DNA of 19,725 nt from Bacillota bacterium (GTDB taxonomy: Bacteria > Bacillota > Clostridia > Christensenellales > CALWSW01), in assembly GCA_023402915.1 (NCBI GenBank), contig JAEYFO010000308.1:1-19725 (forward strand), given 5' to 3'. Below, one piece after another: positions 1 to 6,386 of this stretch (position 1 is the stretch's first letter; each line of letters starts with the position of its first letter). Under the pieces are notes generated by a model. That model did not search any database and was not told the origin of the DNA. It was given only the letters and a program-made list of their open reading frames with translations. Position numbers and translations under genes: made by a program.

Positions 1-388
1 GTGCAGTTTCTCTTCCGTTTGCCCGGGAAAAGGTGGTCTCACCGGCTGGAAAAACTTTTTCTTTGTGGACACTGCGCGCTCTTTGAAAAGCGTGCGCAGC
101 CCGTCGGCAGTTTCCAAGCGGCTTCCCGTCAAAACAAAGGGTTCCCGACCGCAAGGCGCAGGCCCCTCTCGTTTGGAAAACGTTTCTGCGCTTTCTCCAC
201 GAGCGCGCGCCCCATGAGCGTATTCCGGGGATGCAGCCTTACTCTTCTCTTCGGAAGAAAGGCAGCGTTTCCCCCCTCTTGGGTGCTCCCTTTCCAAACT
301 CTTTCCAGCTTCGCAAGGGTACGCTCTGAGGGCGCACTTTCCCTATGGTCTGCTATTCAAGCTTTTGAAAAGCTGCGCCCCCTGTGCG
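1..388. other. Region downstream of spo0A, no supported gene
   Basis: No recognisable gene. The plus-strand open frame covering it runs into the 3' end of spo0A on the other strand and its translation looks like a shadow. On the minus strand two frames are open: one from a TTG at 297 that runs off the window edge (about 99 codons), and another of about 78 codons with no early start codon. Neither has a convincing ribosome binding site or a family I recognise. A 15-nt palindrome (AGCTTTTGAAAAGCT, 360-374) lies just past the spo0A stop but has no T-tract, so it is not a clear terminator. A 3'-truncated small minus-strand gene cannot be excluded. Confidence 0.4.
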
Positions 389-1162
389 CTATTCCATCTG
401 CATACGGATCGTGTCCGTCATCCGCGCAAGGAATTCCGTATTCGTCGGCCTGCCCCTGTCGCCCTTGACCGAATAGCCGAAGAGCTTATCGATGTTGTTC
501 AGGTCGCCATAGCGCCATGTCGCCTCAATGGCGTGGCGGATCACCCGCTCCACCCGCGCCGGATGGGTGTCGTAATCCTTGGCGATGAGCGGATAGAGCT
601 TCGTCGTCACGGCATAGAGCAGATCGGGATCGCCAACCGTTTGCAGCAAGGCGCTTCGGATATAGACGTACCCCTTGAGGTGCGTGGGCACACCCACCTG
701 ATGCATATACTTCGTGATAAGGGCACGCACATCGCTCACAGTGAAAAGCTTGCCGTTGACTTCGAGAAAATTCTCCCTGCTGCAGGTATAGACCTCGACC
801 GCCCGCTTGAGGATCCACTCCGGCTTCGCCGGGCGGATGATGCAATGCACCGCGCCCAGCTCCGCCGCCCGGTTGATGATGACCTGCGACGTGAGCGCCG
901 TATACAAAATCACCACGGGACGCTGAACCGGCGCAAGCTGTGCGATCGCCTGCATTACACCCAGTCCGTCCAGACCTGTGAGCACCAGATCCAGCAGCAA
1001 AAGATCCACTTTGTTCTGTTCAATGATCCTGACCGCTACGTTTCCGTCGTGTACCACGCCGAGCACTTCCATCTGCGGATCCTCCCGCAGTGCTTCTTCA
1101 ACGGAACTGCCGTTCATGTTACCCGGGCATTCTGCCAGCAGAACTCTTATGTGATGTTTCAT
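389..1162 (-). CDS. spo0A: Sporulation transcription factor Spo0A with atypical receiver domain
   Basis: Master regulator that commits the cell to sporulation; phosphorylated Spo0A binds 0A boxes. The protein has 257 residues. I chose the ATG at 1162 because AGGAGGG lies just upstream and the product starts like the family (MKHHIRVLLAE); the longer frame to 1237 adds an unrelated N-terminus. Residues 1-120 form a CheY-like receiver and about 130-257 the Spo0A DNA-binding domain, very well conserved (GVPTHLKGYVYIR, RVERVIRHAIE, LFGYSV, PTNTEF). In the receiver the likely phosphoacceptor D58 and T88 are present, but the usual Asp-Asp acidic pair is E11-C12 and the conserved Lys is R110 (IIRPAK). 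It lies downstream of spoIVB in the usual position, so it is probably the true spo0A and not a paralogue. Whether it is phosphorylated normally is open. Confidence 0.93.
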   Translation of the reverse strand: MKHHIRVLLAECPGNMNGSSVEEALREDPQMEVLGVVHDGNVAVRIIEQNKVDLLLLDLVLTGLDGLGVMQAIAQLAPVQRPVVILYTALTSQVIINRAAELGAVHCIIRPAKPEWILKRAVEVYTCSRENFLEVNGKLFTVSDVRALITKYMHQVGVPTHLKGYVYIRSALLQTVGDPDLLYAVTTKLYPLIAKDYDTHPARVERVIRHAIEATWRYGDLNNIDKLFGYSVKGDRGRPTNTEFLARMTDTIRMQME

Positions 1163-1398
1163 ACTCCCTCCTGGCTGTTTTGTTGTGCAGCTGCAAAAAA
1201 ACAGTCTTGCTTTTTGCTGTGTTCCTCCCCGCTCCACGTTCGAAACGACCTATCTGCTGCGCCGCATTGGAAGCAGTCTGCAGCTTTTGCCCACGGCTTT
1301 TCGAACATTTTTCACTTCAAAAGCGGATTCTCTTTCTCTTCTCAAAGCAAATCCGCAATATCTTTCGTTCTCCGCGGAACGTTCGTCAATACAATTCT

Positions 1399-1427
1399 AT
1401 CTTATATGGATTGTCTCACATTTTCAA
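1399..1427 (-). promoter_or_regulatory. Putative sigma-A-type promoter of spo0A
   Basis: On the minus strand TTGAAA (1427-1422) is followed after exactly 17 nt by TAAGAT (1404-1399). This predicts a start near 1392 and a leader of about 230 nt before the spo0A ATG. The -35 matches 5 of 6 and the -10 matches 4 of 6 consensus bases. I found no convincing sigma-H promoter beside it. Confidence 0.45.
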
Positions 1428-1524
1428 CTAATTTTTGTCCAAATTCTTTCAAATTTATGAATTTACCCCTTTTTCAATCCTTCATTTTCTCCATTTCAGA
1501 CACAAATTTCAAAAACCGCCTTCT

Positions 1525-1531
1525 TTCGACA
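1525..1531 (-). promoter_or_regulatory. Perfect 0A box upstream of spo0A
   Basis: TGTCGAA on the minus strand is an exact match to the Spo0A-binding consensus. It lies about 130 nt upstream of the predicted spo0A start site, which would fit autoregulation. A 7-mer can occur by chance, so this is suggestive only. Confidence 0.4.
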
Positions 1532-1728
1532 TTTTTCTTCTAACCAGCTCGATTTTCCAGCGATATTTTCCAGCTCAAAATCCTTCCCCAACTTTCTGAA
1601 AATTGCATCGAAAGCCTTCCGCGCTTCACACGAGGCCCCTCCGTCCATCCCGGCAGACGATCCAGCGAAATCCCAATTCAGTCCGAAATAGCGACCAGTT
1701 CTTTTCGGCGAAAAATCGCAGCGCCCCC

Positions 1729-1757
1729 TTGACAAAACGATATGCAAATGATATGTT
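1729..1757 (+). promoter_or_regulatory. Promoter of the membrane-protein cassette
   Basis: TTGACA (1729-1734), a perfect -35, is followed after 17 nt by TATGTT (1752-1757). The predicted start near 1764 lies downstream of the ATG at 1742, so the coding sequence must start later, at 1802. Confidence 0.6.
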
Positions 1758-1777
1758 TTCCGTGTTATAACACGGAA
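1758..1777. promoter_or_regulatory. Perfect 20-bp palindrome, likely operator
   Basis: TTCCGTGTTATAACACGGAA equals its own reverse complement over all 20 positions. It abuts the -10 element and covers the predicted transcription start, the classic place for a repressor of a homodimeric helix-turn-helix family. No loop separates the halves, which favours a DNA operator over an RNA hairpin. The regulator is not in the window and I cannot name its family. Confidence 0.6.
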
Positions 1778-1801
1778 TATTTTACGAGAAATGAATTTGC
1801 A

Positions 1802-2179
1802 ATGATTAAAAAACTATTTGGAGAAACGCCGGAAGAACAATACCGCTATCTCAAACCGCGGCTGATCGCTGCGGGGCTTTCGCTTGTGCTTCCCCTTCTG
1901 GGAGGCCTGTTCCACCTTGTCGGACTCGACGGGATCGGCGGCACGTTGGCGGCCATTGGAACCCCTCTGTTCGCCATCGTCATGCTCATCTTTGGTAAGG
2001 CGCTCTTGAAGGGGCTTTTCGGCATTGCCTCTTTTGGCGTGTTGTTTTCGAACAATGTCGTTCTTGGCGTGATCGTGCTTATCCTGTATCTCACGGTGGG
2101 ATACTTTGGCGGCCTTGTTGTCGCCGTGATCGGTCTTTGCCGCTTTTTGACTCTGTTGAAACAGCAAAAGGGTCGCTGA
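1802..2179 (+). CDS. Hypothetical membrane protein, N-terminal part of a probably frameshifted FYD-repeat protein
   Basis: 125 residues, function not recognised. A charged N-terminus (MIKKLFGETPEEQYRYLKPR) is followed by about four hydrophobic segments: roughly residues 20-42, 45-62, 65-82 and 85-115. I start it at the ATG at 1802 and not at 1742, because the promoter predicts transcription from about 1764; the ribosome binding site is weak. It ends KQQKGR-stop at 2177-2179. Directly after this, in the +1 frame, an open stretch continues with five FYD repeats and five more membrane segments but no start codon before 2373. The simplest reading is one gene of about 385 residues broken by a single-base change near the AAAAGGG run at 2166-2173. 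It is on the opposite strand to its neighbours, and the palindromic operator suggests repressor control. Confidence 0.6.
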   Translation: MIKKLFGETPEEQYRYLKPRLIAAGLSLVLPLLGGLFHLVGLDGIGGTLAAIGTPLFAIVMLIFGKALLKGLFGIASFGVLFSNNVVLGVIVLILYLTVGYFGGLVVAVIGLCRFLTLLKQQKGR

Positions 2180-2183
2180 CACG

Positions 2184-2393
2184 GGATTTTACGACGCAAA
2201 GGGCTATTGGCGCTCTGACGGCGACGGATTCTATGATACAAAGGGAAACTGGGTTTCTCCGGGCGGCGCGTTCTATGACGGAAAAGGCGTTCTCAGGCGC
2301 CCCGGAGAGGGATTTTACGATTCGAGAGGAAATTTTGTAAGCCCCGGCGGCGCGTTTTATGACGGCCGCGGCGTGCTGCAATCCTCCCCCGTT
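2184..2393 (+). repeat. Five tandem 14-residue FYD repeats (42-nt units)
   Basis: In frame with the coding region ending at 2948 the translation reads five consecutive 14-residue units: GFYDAKGYWRSDGD, GFYDTKGNWVSPGG, AFYDGKGVLRRPGE, GFYDSRGNFVSPGG and AFYDGRGVLQSSPV. The invariant core is FYDxxG. Units 2-3 and 4-5 are more similar to each other than to unit 1, which gives a 28-residue (84-nt) higher-order repeat and points to recent duplication. The aromatic/glycine pattern recalls repeat tails of surface or polymer-binding proteins, but the function is unknown. Confidence 0.8.
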
Positions 2394-2948
2394 GTCCTCG
2401 TAAATGACGGACATGCCAGCGGAGCCGTTACAGGCGCGCTTTTTCTCCTGTCGCTTCCCGTCATTCTCCTTTGGGGTCTGACAGTGACCGTGGTCGAGTG
2501 GATCGCCTCTCATCTGTACCTGGTGTTTCTCGGGTATCTGCTCCTGTGCGCAGTCGTTTCTTATGGAATAACAAAGCGAAAAAAGCATTGCGGGGTACGC
2601 GCCGCGTTGAGCTTCACAGGAAGCTTCCTGTGCATCCTGTCTCTCGCTTATGTCACGTTGGTATACGCTGTTCCCTATGTCTTGCAGCGCGGAAGCAGCT
2701 TCGGCAGCTTTTTTGAATTTACCGCAGCGCTGGCTGTGGGCGTGGCCGCAATCGCCATAGTACAGTTTTTCAACTACTATCACGAAAACGCGATCCTGGA
2801 ACTGGTCCTCGGCATCCTGCTTTTTGCCGCAGTCATTCTTCTGCTGAGGTTTTGCGCGAACGAAAGCGCTTCGCTTGCTGATCTTGCCGCCGTATACGGT
2901 GTAAAGCCTTCGATCCTGTTCCGGGTGCTTTTCGGGCTTACCGTCTAA
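2373..2948 (+). CDS. Hypothetical multi-spanning membrane protein, C-terminal part of the FYD-repeat protein
   Basis: The first possible start codon of this frame is a GTG at 2373, giving 191 residues, but it has no ribosome binding site and lies inside the fifth repeat. The frame is open back to 2160, through all five repeats, without ATG, GTG or TTG. It is therefore most likely the downstream part of the gene that starts at 1802, joined by a +1 shift or cut off by an indel. The product has about five hydrophobic segments (roughly residues 18-40, 44-62, 75-100, 113-135 and 138-160) and a short polar C-terminus. I recognise no family. It ends at TAA, followed after 23 nt by a strong hairpin terminator shared with spoIVB. 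If expressed alone it would be a truncated remnant. Confidence 0.5.
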   Translation: MLQSSPVVLVNDGHASGAVTGALFLLSLPVILLWGLTVTVVEWIASHLYLVFLGYLLLCAVVSYGITKRKKHCGVRAALSFTGSFLCILSLAYVTLVYAVPYVLQRGSSFGSFFEFTAALAVGVAAIAIVQFFNYYHENAILELVLGILLFAAVILLLRFCANESASLADLAAVYGVKPSILFRVLFGLTV

Positions 2949-2971
2949 AACACGCATTCCTCCTGCAAAGC

Positions 2972-3017
2972 AAAAAATCGGGAAACCCACTGTCAAACGC
3001 GGGTCTCCCGATTTTTT
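2972..3017. terminator. Bidirectional rho-independent terminator between the cassette and spoIVB
   Basis: AAAAAATCGGGA at 2972-2983 pairs with TCCCGATTTTTT at 3006-3017, and the stem is extended by ACCC/GGGT. It has a T-tract on both strands and lies between two converging genes, so it can end transcripts from either side. Confidence 0.85.
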
Positions 3018-3103
3018 CTGTTTTCATTATTCGACTGATTCAAACTCCGCAGCAAGCCCCACCGGCTCTGCGCAGCTTTCCGCTCTTTTCCGACCGGCGG
3101 CGA

Positions 3104-4378
3104 TCAGCCCGCCGCGGCCAGCATCCATTCGATATACATCCCATATCCCTTCGAGGCGTCGTTGACAAACACGTGGGTCACTGCGCCGACCAGCTTTCCA
3201 TCCTGCAAAATGGGACTGCCGCTCATGCCCTGCACGATGCCGCCCGTCTTTTGCAGCAGCTCCGGATCCGTCACCTCCACCACGATCCCCCGCGGCGCGG
3301 CGACGCTTTGGGGCGTGAGGCGGATGATCCGGCATTCGTAGCGTCCCACGCCTTCCCTTCCGACCGTACAGAGCAGCTCCGCCCGGCCCAGATGCACTTC
3401 GCTTCGCTGCGCGATCTCCACGCCCGAAGGGTAAAGTTCGTTTTGCAGCGGCGCGTCCAGCGTCCCATAAATGCCGTATTCCGTATTGGCTTCAATGCTG
3501 CCCAGCACGCCGCTCGAAGAAAATACGCCCTTGAGCTCTCCCGGCTCGCCGCGCACGCCCGCCTTGACGTCCACCACTTCCGCCCTGACCACTTCACCCC
3601 GGCGCAGCATCAGGTTCGTGTGGGTATCCACGTCCGTAATGGCGTGGCCCAGCGCCCCGAACCGGCCGGTCTCCGGGTCGCAGAACGTCAGCGTGCCCAC
3701 GCCCGCCGTGCTGTCCCGCGCCCAGAGCCCCAGCCGTTTCTCCCCGTCCTGCGCGTCAACGCGGGGCAAAACGTTCACGTCGAACGTCTTTCCCGCCCGC
3801 AGGCAGCGCAGGCGCACCGCTCCCTGAGAGGCCGCCACCAGCTCGCCCAGATGATCCGAGCTTTCCACCTCCGTGCCGTTGACGGACAAAATCACGTCCC
3901 CCGCCCGCAATCCCGCCTCCTGCGCCGGGCTGGCGCTTTGACCGCCGGGGGAGATCACCTGCGCCGTGCCCACGATGAGCGCGCCCTGCGTATAGAGCCG
4001 GATGCCCACCGGCTGCCCGCCGGGGAGGAGCGATTTTTTCGCCAGCACCCGCAGCTCGATGCTGCGCACGGGGATGCCGAACAGCCGGATCGTCGCGCTG
4101 CTTGCGCCCGTTTCCACCGGTTCGAGCACCACGCCCTGCCTGTCCGCCAGCCGTTCGTCCGTGCTCAGGCGCACCGCCGCGCCTTCCTCGATGGAAATGT
4201 TTTCCACGCCAAGACCCGAAAGCGTCTTTTTTCCGCCTTCGGTCAGATAATACGTGGAGGGCAGCTGAAAAATCGCCCGGAGCTGCGGCGAAAAATATCC
4301 GCCCATCAGCAGCAGGCACAAAAAGGCACAGCAGAGGCAACGCAACCCATAGCGCAGTTTCTTCAAAACAAAAAGCAC
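3104..4378 (-). CDS. spoIVB: SpoIVB serine peptidase (S55 family)
   Basis: Forespore-made protease secreted into the intermembrane space. In Bacillus it cleaves SpoIVFA and so triggers pro-sigma-K processing. The product has up to 424 residues: one hydrophobic segment near 12-27 (membrane anchor or uncleaved signal), a conserved stretch LLPGGQPVGIRLYTQGALIVG at about 117-137, a PDZ domain at about 125-205, and the S55 peptidase domain with H245 in GALGHAITD and the serine in GMSGSP (384-389), followed by GAVTHVFVND. The stop is at 3104-3106. The start is uncertain: the GTG at 4378 forms part of the recN terminator stem, and TTG at codon 5 is an alternative; starting at ATG codon 25 would remove the membrane segment. 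It lies between recN and spo0A in the usual order, apart from the cassette beyond its 3' end. Confidence 0.93.
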   Translation of the reverse strand: MLFVLKKLRYGLRCLCCAFLCLLLMGGYFSPQLRAIFQLPSTYYLTEGGKKTLSGLGVENISIEEGAAVRLSTDERLADRQGVVLEPVETGASSATIRLFGIPVRSIELRVLAKKSLLPGGQPVGIRLYTQGALIVGTAQVISPGGQSASPAQEAGLRAGDVILSVNGTEVESSDHLGELVAASQGAVRLRCLRAGKTFDVNVLPRVDAQDGEKRLGLWARDSTAGVGTLTFCDPETGRFGALGHAITDVDTHTNLMLRRGEVVRAEVVDVKAGVRGEPGELKGVFSSSGVLGSIEANTEYGIYGTLDAPLQNELYPSGVEIAQRSEVHLGRAELLCTVGREGVGRYECRIIRLTPQSVAAPRGIVVEVTDPELLQKTGGIVQGMSGSPILQDGKLVGAVTHVFVNDASKGYGMYIEWMLAAAG

Positions 4379-4414
4379 CCCCGGAAGAATCGATGTCTGT
4401 TATTCTTCCGGGGG
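4371..4414 (-). terminator. Terminator of recN overlapping the spoIVB start
   Basis: On the minus strand CCCCCGGAAGAAT (4414-4402) pairs perfectly with ATTCTTCCGGGGG (4390-4378), followed by TGCTTTTTGTTTT. This is a textbook intrinsic terminator after recN, but its last stem base and T-tract encode the first codons of spoIVB as drawn here. A smaller hairpin (GGTGG-AAA-CCACC, 4458-4470) follows the recN stop. Confidence 0.8.
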
Positions 4415-4471
4415 CACAGCGTTTTCATTCCGGGGAACTTTTCAAGAGCGTTCAAAAGGTGGAAACCACCC

Positions 4472-6166
4472 TTATTTTTCCGCTGCAATGAGTGAACGGG
4501 CGTGGTCGAGCGCTGCGGCGGAAGGCACGTCGCCGCTGATGATGCGCGCCACCTCGGCCACCCGCTCTTCGCCGTCGAGACGGCGGACCGCCGTGGTCGT
4601 TCCGCCCTCGCGCTGGGTCTTTTCGATGAGATAATGCGCGTCGGCCAGCGCGGCGATCTGCGCCGAATGGGTCACGCACAGCACCTGATGGAATTTGGAA
4701 AGGGCGTGCATTTTCCGGCCCACCACCGCGGCAATGCGGCCGCTGATGCCCGTGTCGATCTCGTCAAAAATCAGGCAGGGACGGGAAAACAGCTCTGCCT
4801 CGACCGATTTGAACGCCAGCATGATGCGGGAAAGCTCGCCGCCGGACGCCACTTTTTGCAGGGGCTTGACCGGCTCGCCGGGATTCGTCGAAAGGAGCAT
4901 CTCTACCTGATCGAACCCGTCCGGACGGAATTCCGCCTGTTCGCTCGAAGGAACGGGCGCAAAGCGCAGCGCAAACGCCGCTTTTTCCATGCCGAGGTCG
5001 TGAAGCTCCGAAAGCATTTGCTCTTCAAGCCGCACGGCCTGTTCCCGCCTCTTTTCCGACAGGCGGACGCAACGGTCATACAGCGTTTTCCGCAGCGCAG
5101 CCAGCTGCTTTTCGCCCTCTTCGGCCAAAATGCGGTCGGACTCCATCTGCTCCAGCTCTTTTTGCGCCGCCGCGCGAAACGCCAGCACTTCGCCGATGGT
5201 CGCGCCGTATTTTTTCTTGAGGGAATGGAGCTGAGAGAGCCGCTCCTCCACCTCGTTGAGCCGGTAGGGGTCGAACGCGTCCTCTTCTCGCATGGAGCGC
5301 ACGTCCATGGCCACGTCCTCGAGCGCGTAGCCCGCTTCCCGCAGCTTCTGGCAGGCCGTTTCGTAGCGGCTGTGGACCGGCGCGATCTCCTCGAGCCGCG
5401 CCGCCGCCTGCTGCAAAAGCGCCAGCGCGCCCATGGTCTCTTCTTCGCCGTCTGTGCCGTAAATATCGCCGCATGCGCCGCTGAGCGCGGTCTGGATCTG
5501 TTCGGCGTGGGAAAGCAGCTCCCGCTCGGACAGCAGCGCCTCTTCTTCGTCCGGCTGGGGGTTCACGCCGTCGATCTCGTCGATCTGGAACGTGAGCATA
5601 TCGCTGCGCCGCGCCCGCTCGGCTTCCGTCCCAAAGCCCTTTTGCAGCTTTCGCCGCAAGGCATCCCACTGCCCGTAGCATTCCCGGACGGCAGAAATTT
5701 CTTTCGAAAGTTCGCCTTTGGCAAAATGATCCAAAAACGCCAGATGCTGTTCGGGGCTCAGGAGGGTCTGATTCTGATGCTGGCCGTGAACGTCCACCAG
5801 CAGCGCGCCCGTTTCCCGCAGGAGCGAAAGGCTCGCCAGCCTGCCGTTGATGCGGCAGACGTTCCGCCCGGAACTTGAAAGCTCCCGCGAAAGGATCAGC
5901 TGCCCCTCCTCGGCTTCCACGCCAAGGGCGCCCAGCTTTTCCCGCACGGCAGGGGAAACGTCGAATATGCCCTCCGCCACCGCGTTTTCCCGGCCGGAGC
6001 GGATGAGGTCGCGGTCGGCCCGCCCGCCGAGGAGCAGGTTCACCGCGTCGATGATGATGGATTTGCCCGCGCCCGTTTCACCGGTCAGCACATTGAATCC
6101 GGCCGAAAGCGGCAGATCCAGCCGGTCGATCAGCGCGATGTTTTCGATGTAAAGTCTTGTGAGCAT
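4472..6166 (-). CDS. recN: DNA repair protein RecN
   Basis: SMC-like ATPase that binds double-strand break ends in recombination repair. The product has 564 residues, the normal family length. The Walker A motif GETGAGKS is at 29-36, long coiled-coil arms fill the middle, the ABC signature SGGELS is at 441-446, and Walker B LIFDE lies near 465-469 followed by DTGISGRIA. I start at the ATG at 6166, preceded by AAAGGGAG and giving the conserved N-terminus MLTRLYIENIALID. The frame stays open a further 72 codons upstream, nearly to argR, but that stretch has no family features. It is the last gene of the nadK-argR-recN unit, which ends at the hairpin 4378-4414. I saw no LexA box in the 220-nt gap before it. 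Confidence 0.96.
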   Translation of the reverse strand: MLTRLYIENIALIDRLDLPLSAGFNVLTGETGAGKSIIIDAVNLLLGGRADRDLIRSGRENAVAEGIFDVSPAVREKLGALGVEAEEGQLILSRELSSSGRNVCRINGRLASLSLLRETGALLVDVHGQHQNQTLLSPEQHLAFLDHFAKGELSKEISAVRECYGQWDALRRKLQKGFGTEAERARRSDMLTFQIDEIDGVNPQPDEEEALLSERELLSHAEQIQTALSGACGDIYGTDGEEETMGALALLQQAAARLEEIAPVHSRYETACQKLREAGYALEDVAMDVRSMREEDAFDPYRLNEVEERLSQLHSLKKKYGATIGEVLAFRAAAQKELEQMESDRILAEEGEKQLAALRKTLYDRCVRLSEKRREQAVRLEEQMLSELHDLGMEKAAFALRFAPVPSSEQAEFRPDGFDQVEMLLSTNPGEPVKPLQKVASGGELSRIMLAFKSVEAELFSRPCLIFDEIDTGISGRIAAVVGRKMHALSKFHQVLCVTHSAQIAALADAHYLIEKTQREGGTTTAVRRLDGEERVAEVARIISGDVPSAAALDHARSLIAAEK

Positions 6167-6386
6167 GGCGCTCCCTTTCCGGGCGCTTTCCGCCCGTTTT
6201 TCCGGTAGAATCTCCGGCATGACAGACGACTGTTTTTCCGGTTGGAGCAGAGAAAAACTTCCGCTCCGCTGTCTTTTCAAAAAGAAAACACAGCCTGTTT
6301 TTGCGAAAGCACGGCCTGAAACCAAATGGCGCGGCCCGCTTTTCCGCCGCATTCTCCGCCCGTTTCCGCCACCCTGCCGCACAGGA

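Larger units (their letters stand above)
1163..1801. other. AT-rich spo0A / cassette divergent intergenic region
   Basis: This 639-nt stretch separates spo0A (minus) from the membrane-protein cassette (plus) and carries the control signals of both. On the minus strand it holds a putative spo0A promoter, a 0A box, and inverted repeats in the leader (GCGGATT at 1323-1329 with AATCCGC at 1350-1356; CGTTC/GAACG around CCGCGG at 1366-1381). On the plus strand it holds a promoter with an abutting palindrome. The core from about 1380 to 1550 is markedly AT-rich compared with the rest of the window. An 83-codon minus-strand open frame (1496-1747) has no recognisable features and is not called. Confidence 0.6.

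Noticed and set aside
1441..1500. Possible sigma-H promoter for spo0A
   Set aside because: AGGATT and AGGGGT occur on the minus strand, and GAAT follows, but the spacing is 14 or 29 nt where 11-12 is expected, with mismatches in the hexamers.
365..1543. Plus-strand open frame of 392 codons across spo0A and its upstream region
   Set aside because: It is antisense to spo0A, continues into AT-rich non-coding DNA and shows no domain pattern.
1496..1747. 83-codon minus-strand open frame upstream of spo0A
   Set aside because: It has no ribosome binding site or recognisable sequence, and it overlaps the cassette promoter and the 0A box.
2184..2393. CRISPR-like array
   Set aside because: The 42-nt periodicity is without spacers and is explained by a protein repeat in an open frame.
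6167..6382. 72-codon N-terminal extension of RecN
   Set aside because: The frame is open, but a good ribosome binding site precedes the ATG at 6166 and the family N-terminus begins exactly there. The upstream residues resemble nothing known.
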